Shown: piece after piece, positions 7,558 through 11,586 of the stretch
Position numbering within the stretch: the stretch's first letter is position 1
How the letters are laid out: each line of letters starts with the position of its first letter
Assembly (NCBI GenBank): GCA_020852155.1
Contig: JADZBJ010000186.1
Span: 1 to 11,586 of the forward strand
Direction of reading: 5' to 3'
DNA length: 11,586 nt
Source: Saprospiraceae bacterium
GTDB lineage: Bacteria > Bacteroidota > Bacteroidia > Chitinophagales > Saprospiraceae
Position numbers and translations under genes: made by a program
The notes under the pieces: generated by a model
Database searches by the model: none
Told to the model about the DNA's origin: nothing
Seen by the model: the letters and a program-made list of their open reading frames with translations, nothing else

Positions 7558-8796
7558 ATGAAACCTTTCATTTCCCTATGGCTGCTTATCGCGGCCAGTC
7601 TACCTCATGCCATAGCCCAACGGGCAACCGCCATAACGGTACCCAATATAGATTCCCTTCAGATTGAACACCGCGGACAATTCAGGATTGACATCGCGCA
7701 AGACTGGTTTGTAAACTGGTGGCCAGGGCTGAATTTCGACCGCAACTACACGCAGGGAACGTCGTGCACATACGCTAAACACGACCTGCATGAAACGATC
7801 TTTTTCCTCCCGCTCAACAAGGTGTTGAGATTCAGTGAGGAGTATCTCTATGCAGACAAGGACAACTGGATTGATCTGCCCTCCAAAATCAGCCTCGGCG
7901 TTACGGCTTTTACGCCGCTGGTCATAGACAGCATTTCGCCGGTTATTGGCGACCGTCCGTTTTCGAACGTTGTGTTTTTCTCTACCGAGCGCAATTATTA
8001 TCGGCCTTCAAAGAAAATGCACGTCAGGTTATCGTTCAATTATGGCATTATCGGATCAAATGTGGCCAATTCATTTCAGTCTTTCGCACATAAGAGACTG
8101 ATTCCAGGCCGACCCACTGATATTTCATGGGAGCATCAGATTTCCAATGGCGGCAAGTTTGCATTTCTGTTCAGCCGCCAGGCGACTCGCCAGTTTTTTG
8201 ACAAAAAGATTGGTAAAAAACAGTCAATGGGATTGATGAAAGATCAGAAAGATGTAACAACCAACCTGAAAATGGCAACGGATAGCCTTTTAAACAAGCC
8301 ATCTTGGCGTGCCGGCGCATCGTTGAGTTTTGACATGAACCTGGGTTGGTATAATTCAGTGGGCAGTACGCTTTCGTTCCAGTTGGGGAAATATGCGCCA
8401 AACGACCTGATTGATCTGTTTTCTCCATTAGACAACGGTGAAATGATGATCCCTTTTAATGAAACAGTATCCATTCCGCGCCGCCAGTACAGTTATTTCA
8501 TGTTTGCATCCGTAACGCCGCGTATTACGCCTTATAATGCACTTATTCTGGGGCAAAAAGGTTCAAACGACGTCTATACGCTGCCATCAAGCGACTACAA
8601 TCCTTTACTGCTTGATATTCAGTACGGCATATCTTTTTCCTGTCAAAAATTTAAAATGCTGGAGGGTAACAAATTGCGAACGTCCAAAATGACACTTAGC
8701 CTTTCAATCAGGCACCGCAGCTCGGAAATCAGGAATGCCACCTACAAACGTTGGCATCATTGGGGTGAAGCTGCCCTCGCGTTTCCGTTGTTTTGA
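7558..8796 (+). CDS. LpxR-like lipid A 3'-O-deacylase (DUF2219), outer-membrane barrel
   Basis: LpxR enzymes are outer-membrane beta-barrels that remove the 3'-acyloxyacyl chain of lipid A. I start this at the ATG at 7558 (412 residues), which gives a clean signal peptide (MKPFISLWLLIAASLPHAIA, cleaved before Gln21); the in-frame ATG at 7504 would place 18 polar residues ahead of it. Family marks from start to end are IAQDWF (48-49 match the conserved N-D), FDRNYTQG (matching TDRYYTNG), DRPFSN (like DRPYAG), and SFQSFAHKR, where His178 fits the catalytic His of the QNxxH motif, followed by SWEHQISN (like WDHQLKN). Alternating strands continue to a C-terminal Phe (ALAFPLF), usual for outer-membrane barrels. 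Both conserved Asn positions read Gln, which leaves activity in doubt. It is probably transcribed alone. Confidence 0.75.
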   Translation: MKPFISLWLLIAASLPHAIAQRATAITVPNIDSLQIEHRGQFRIDIAQDWFVNWWPGLNFDRNYTQGTSCTYAKHDLHETIFFLPLNKVLRFSEEYLYADKDNWIDLPSKISLGVTAFTPLVIDSISPVIGDRPFSNVVFFSTERNYYRPSKKMHVRLSFNYGIIGSNVANSFQSFAHKRLIPGRPTDISWEHQISNGGKFAFLFSRQATRQFFDKKIGKKQSMGLMKDQKDVTTNLKMATDSLLNKPSWRAGASLSFDMNLGWYNSVGSTLSFQLGKYAPNDLIDLFSPLDNGEMMIPFNETVSIPRRQYSYFMFASVTPRITPYNALILGQKGSNDVYTLPSSDYNPLLLDIQYGISFSCQKFKMLEGNKLRTSKMTLSLSIRHRSSEIRNATYKRWHHWGEAALAFPLF

Positions 8797-8895
8797 GAAT
8801 AGGCTTTGAGTATCTGCCGACCCTTTCCCTCAACATCAATTATCAGACAAAAACACCAGTCTGTTAGTTCAAATAACAATTTTACAGGATTCTGT

Positions 8896-8932
8896 TTTAG
8901 GCTGTAATAAGGTTGTTACCTTTGTTACAGCC
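8896..8932 (+). promoter_or_regulatory. Putative promoter within a dyad upstream of the LytTR regulator
   Basis: TACCTTTG (8917-8924) matches the Bacteroidota -7 element TAnnTTTG exactly; the -33 element is weak (TTTA at 8896-8899, 17-bp spacer). The -7 box lies inside a symmetric sequence: GGCTGTAA (8900-8907) with TTACAGCC (8925-8932), and nested AAGGT (8909-8913) with ACCTT (8918-8922). It reads as an operator overlapping a promoter. There is no T run, so it is not a good terminator for the preceding gene. The remainder of 8797-9013 shows no gene. Confidence 0.5.
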
Positions 8933-9013
8933 AGTTGATCATTGATGAAAACGACTGGTTTAATCCCTGCAAACTACTTTCGCAGGAAGTTCTAACATCA
9001 AAACTACAGCCAA

Positions 9014-9769
9014 TTGTCCGCACTGAAAATCATATTAGTAGATGACGAGCCTGATGCACTGGATGCCCTTGATGCAGTGTTGAAGTCGCTGCAATTGCCG
9101 GAAAAACTTGAGGTATTGGCCAAGTGCAACAACACCCGGGAAGCCGCGGCAGCCATTATTTCGCATCGTCCGGCCCTGGTGTTCATGGATGTTATAATGC
9201 CCGATGAAACAGGGGTTGAATTTCTTAGGAAACTCGAAAAAATTGACTTCAATGTGGTTTTCGTTACGGCTTATGATAAATATGCTCTGGATGCGATCAA
9301 ACTCAGTGCACTGGACTATATCATGAAACCCGTCATTGCCCGGGATGTGGAAGACGCAGTGAAAAAAGCATTAGCCTTACAACACGCCAAAGAACAAGCC
9401 CTGCAATACAAATTTTTACATCAGGTTTTTCAAGGACAACGCGGGCACATCATGCTGCCCAATAAAGATGGTGTGCATGATATAGTTCGATTTGATGACC
9501 TCCTTTTTTGTCAGGCGCAGGGCTATATGACCCTCTTCCAACAAAAAGATGGCAGTGTCAATGTTACTACCAGAAACCTCGGAGAATATAAAGATATTCT
9601 ACTGGAGGCCAATTTCAAACAAACACATCAATCCTGGTTTGTCAATCCCGCTTACATTCAATCGTATAACAGTACCGAGTCAACCTTGAAAATGACAAAC
9701 GGAAAGGACATTCCTGTTTCATTAACCTACAGAGATAGTATTCAACGATGGTTGAAACAGGATAAATAA
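9014..9769 (+). CDS. LytTR-family response regulator (AlgR/AgrA type)
   Basis: This 251-residue protein is a two-domain response regulator. The receiver domain (about 4-120) has the acidic pair Asp10-Asp11, phospho-acceptor Asp59 in VFMDVIMP, Thr85 in FVTAY, and Lys105 in MKP. The LytTR DNA-binding domain (about 145-250) shows FDDLLFCQAQGYMTLF, an L-G-E-Y-K-D-I-L helix, QTHQSWFVNPAYI and IPVSLTYRDSI, all typical of this beta-rich DNA-binding fold. Translation must start at a non-ATG codon: the frame is closed by TAA at 8993 and contains no ATG before the receiver begins, so TTG at 9014 is chosen. No histidine kinase is next to it. The peroxidase gene follows at 46 bp, so the two probably form an operon. 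Self-regulation through the upstream dyad is an inference. Confidence 0.93.
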   Translation: MSALKIILVDDEPDALDALDAVLKSLQLPEKLEVLAKCNNTREAAAAIISHRPALVFMDVIMPDETGVEFLRKLEKIDFNVVFVTAYDKYALDAIKLSALDYIMKPVIARDVEDAVKKALALQHAKEQALQYKFLHQVFQGQRGHIMLPNKDGVHDIVRFDDLLFCQAQGYMTLFQQKDGSVNVTTRNLGEYKDILLEANFKQTHQSWFVNPAYIQSYNSTESTLKMTNGKDIPVSLTYRDSIQRWLKQDK

Positions 9770-9815
9770 CCTTTCCCCGGTTTCAATAGAAGTCATTTCC
9801 AGAGCATTGGGTGAA

Positions 9816-11237
9816 ATGGCCGATGCTCTTCATCGCGAATATCTTATGCAATCCAGGTTAACAGTTCCGCATGATGTCGCCAGAAAACACAGAAAAAAAG
9901 CATTACAACAGGTAAAACCCGTCGAGGAAACGGTCAAAAAAAGCATTAAACTGGCCGTCATCCAGGGATTTTCACACAACAAATCCATTGACGCCGGATT
10001 TACCTATCTCGGGCAATTGATTGCCCATGATTTAAGCTATCCGTTAATCAACAACCAATCTTTTAAAACAGCCCTCAATTTGCAGACGCTGTATGGTAGC
10101 GGTGTGTACAGTGATGTGGAGGCTTTACTTCGTTTGCAATCCAATATTCAACAACCATACGAACCTGCTTTTAACCCCGACCAATCCATTGTTGAAGCGG
10201 CCAGTTTTCGCTACCGGCGCAAACTATTTGCTTACGACGACGACCAGTTGATTGAACATGTTGATTTTATCCGCGACGCGCAGCAAAAGGCGATCCTGAA
10301 GGATGCACGCAATGACAATAACTTCATCATTGCGCAGATAACCCTTACCTGGATGCGCTTTCATAACCAGATTTGTGGGTACCTGTATGCATCTAAAAGT
10401 TATGCGACTGCTGCTGAATTGTTTAAAGACGCTCGTTTGCTGGTTGCTGCCTGTTACCGGGATGTGGTTGTGCAGCAATACCTGAAACTAATGACATCTG
10501 CGAATATGGTGGACGAACTACTGTCGTCCAATCGCAATTTTCAAATGTTCAGGTATAAGCAACCGCCGATACTGATGCCGGAATTCTCGGAAGCAGCCTT
10601 CCGAATGGGACATAGTCAGGTGCGTAAGTCTTATAAATTTCATGAAACGCACGACGAATTTCCGGTGTTTTCAAGCAACCCGGAGACCATGGATTTGCGC
10701 GGCAGCATAGACCGGCTTGACTCGGATAAAAGCATTGCTCTCGAATGGCGGTTTTTGTTCCGGTTCAAAACCGACGACGATCAAACCCTGCCTTCGAGCA
10801 GCATTGACCATTTATTGACGCCATCGCTGTTTCACTTGCCGGATGATACCCGATTGGTAGAGTTGGACATCGAAAAAAATGATCTGGTCGGCAGCTGTTT
10901 TGTCAATGCCATGAGGGTTTCATATTATGATTGCCTGTGCCAGCAGGACCTGGAAAAAATCCTTGAGCGAGAAGGCAATCACGGCACACAATTCGGAAAT
11001 GTTCGGAATCTGCCGCTCGGCCTTTACGTGTTACTGGAAGCCGAAATATTAAACAATGGCAAAACTTTAGGCCCGGTTGGCGGTCGGATTATTGCAGAAC
11101 AAATCACCTGGGCTGCCAAAAATATTCCACGACCCCCCAAGGTTGTTATGGCCCGGTTAACTGACTGGCGACGACAAACAGAGCCTGATCATTTGACCAT
11201 TCAAGATATAATAACATTCGTAATAGGTAATAAGTAA
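9816..11237 (+). CDS. Heme peroxidase of the animal-peroxidase superfamily
   Basis: This 473-residue protein matches bacterial members of the peroxidase-cyclooxygenase superfamily. Marks in order: AGFTYLGQLIAHDLSY with Gln67, distal His71 and Asp72 (like GQFIDHD); LYGSG (like VYGGG); KDARNDNNFIIAQ followed by RFHN, with Arg165 (like GDPRNDEN); PEFSEAAFRMGH with proximal His266; DLRG; and LGPVGGRIIAEQ. Known members bind heme and use hydrogen peroxide to oxidise small molecules or halides. Ala70 stands where myeloperoxidase has the Asp that forms a heme ester, so heme is probably not attached there. The usual RNLLRG segment carrying the Asn that supports the proximal His is not recognisable. 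No signal peptide is seen, so it is probably cytoplasmic. ATG at 9816 is chosen; TTG at 9807 is an alternative. It lies 46 bp behind the regulator gene. Confidence 0.82.
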   Translation: MADALHREYLMQSRLTVPHDVARKHRKKALQQVKPVEETVKKSIKLAVIQGFSHNKSIDAGFTYLGQLIAHDLSYPLINNQSFKTALNLQTLYGSGVYSDVEALLRLQSNIQQPYEPAFNPDQSIVEAASFRYRRKLFAYDDDQLIEHVDFIRDAQQKAILKDARNDNNFIIAQITLTWMRFHNQICGYLYASKSYATAAELFKDARLLVAACYRDVVVQQYLKLMTSANMVDELLSSNRNFQMFRYKQPPILMPEFSEAAFRMGHSQVRKSYKFHETHDEFPVFSSNPETMDLRGSIDRLDSDKSIALEWRFLFRFKTDDDQTLPSSSIDHLLTPSLFHLPDDTRLVELDIEKNDLVGSCFVNAMRVSYYDCLCQQDLEKILEREGNHGTQFGNVRNLPLGLYVLLEAEILNNGKTLGPVGGRIIAEQITWAAKNIPRPPKVVMARLTDWRRQTEPDHLTIQDIITFVIGNK

Positions 11238-11288
11238 TAGATTATTAGATAGTTAGCCTTTAGTACTCTACAAATTACAGATCATGAA

Positions 11289-11345
11289 TCACCCGGGTTT
11301 GTTGGGTGAGCGCCGATGTTGAATAAATTTCGGTTGCTCCCCAAC
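11289..11345 (+). promoter_or_regulatory. Leader of the last gene: competing hairpins and possible promoter
   Basis: Two inverted repeats share one strand: TCACCC/GGGTGA (11289-11294/11304-11309) and GTTGGG-GAGC/GCTC-CCCAAC (11301-11311/11336-11345, one bulged T), so only one can form at a time. The same stretch holds TTTG (11298-11301) and TAAATTTC (11324-11331), one base off the Bacteroidota -7 box, with a 22-bp spacer. It may be a promoter with an operator or a folded leader; the sequence cannot decide. Confidence 0.3.
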
Positions 11346-11369
11346 AGACTTATTTAACACACATTTGCC

Positions 11370-11586
11370 ATGGCTCGATTGTTGAGAAACAATGACAACC
11401 CCGGAAGTATTTCCCTGGATATCCAGACGTTTGATCAAGGCGTCTCGCGGTATGCTAATGCTGATTTGAGGGCGCAGAATCTGAACATGCCGCTGTACAC
11501 CAACATCAACGTGTTACACATCAACGCCTTTTTATCACAGGAATCGCTGGCAAAATGGCTCGACCCTTCAAAAGATACCTACCTGA
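11370..11586 (+). CDS. Hypothetical protein, 3' end cut off by the window
   Basis: An open frame from ATG at 11370 runs to the window edge (72 complete codons) without a stop. It begins MARLLRNNDNPGSISLDIQT and contains YTNINVLHINAFLSQESLAKWL. There is no signal peptide or membrane segment, and I do not recognise the family. It starts 132 bp after the peroxidase stop and has its own possible promoter, so it may be an independent unit. The even codon pattern and absence of stops suggest a real gene, but the visible part is short. Confidence 0.6.
   Translation, partial: MARLLRNNDNPGSISLDIQTFDQGVSRYANADLRAQNLNMPLYTNINVLHINAFLSQESLAKWLDPSKDTYL

Noticed and set aside
8900..8932. Rho-independent terminator for the LpxR-like gene
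   Set aside because: The dyad is strong, but no T run follows it on either strand, and it lies about 100 bp after the stop and overlaps a -7 promoter match.

Overview
The window looks like a chromosomal segment of a Bacteroidota bacterium, probably from a Saprospiria- or Chitinophagia-like group; that finer placement is a guess from gene content. Signs are the absence of Shine-Dalgarno sequences, AT-rich leaders, two signal peptides cleaved just before Gln, a match to the TAnnTTTG -7 promoter element, and a CHAT-TPR lipoprotein and LytTR regulator typical of this phylum. No tRNA, rRNA, CRISPR, transposase or integrase was seen.

Left part (1-6663): a long TPR-CHAT protease gene, predicted lipoprotein with intact His/Cys dyad, lies on the + strand. 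Facing it is a tight four-gene minus-strand operon, in transcription order: an ECF sigma-like protein with an extra C-terminal domain; a single-pass membrane protein with an anti-sigma-like N-terminus and a TPR C-terminus; an unrecognised 337-residue protein; and a leaderless S8 (subtilisin-like) peptidase with an intact catalytic triad. The last two genes share an ATGA overlap, and the peptidase gene ends inside the 3' end of the CHAT gene (95 bp convergent overlap). I infer an envelope-signalling module in which two proteases of different classes work around a sigma/anti-sigma pair. This is the best candidate for an undescribed system.

Middle part (6664-8796): a 338-bp intergenic stretch carries three hairpins, the last an intrinsic terminator. 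It is followed by a small exported DUF4189-like protein and an outer-membrane LpxR-type lipid A 3'-O-deacylase homologue.

Right part (8797-11586): a promoter-like -7 box sits inside a strong dyad upstream of a LytTR response regulator with a TTG start. A divergent cytoplasmic heme peroxidase of the animal-peroxidase superfamily follows closely and is probably co-transcribed. The window ends in a truncated gene of unknown function whose leader holds two competing hairpins. No sensor histidine kinase for the LytTR regulator is present in the window.
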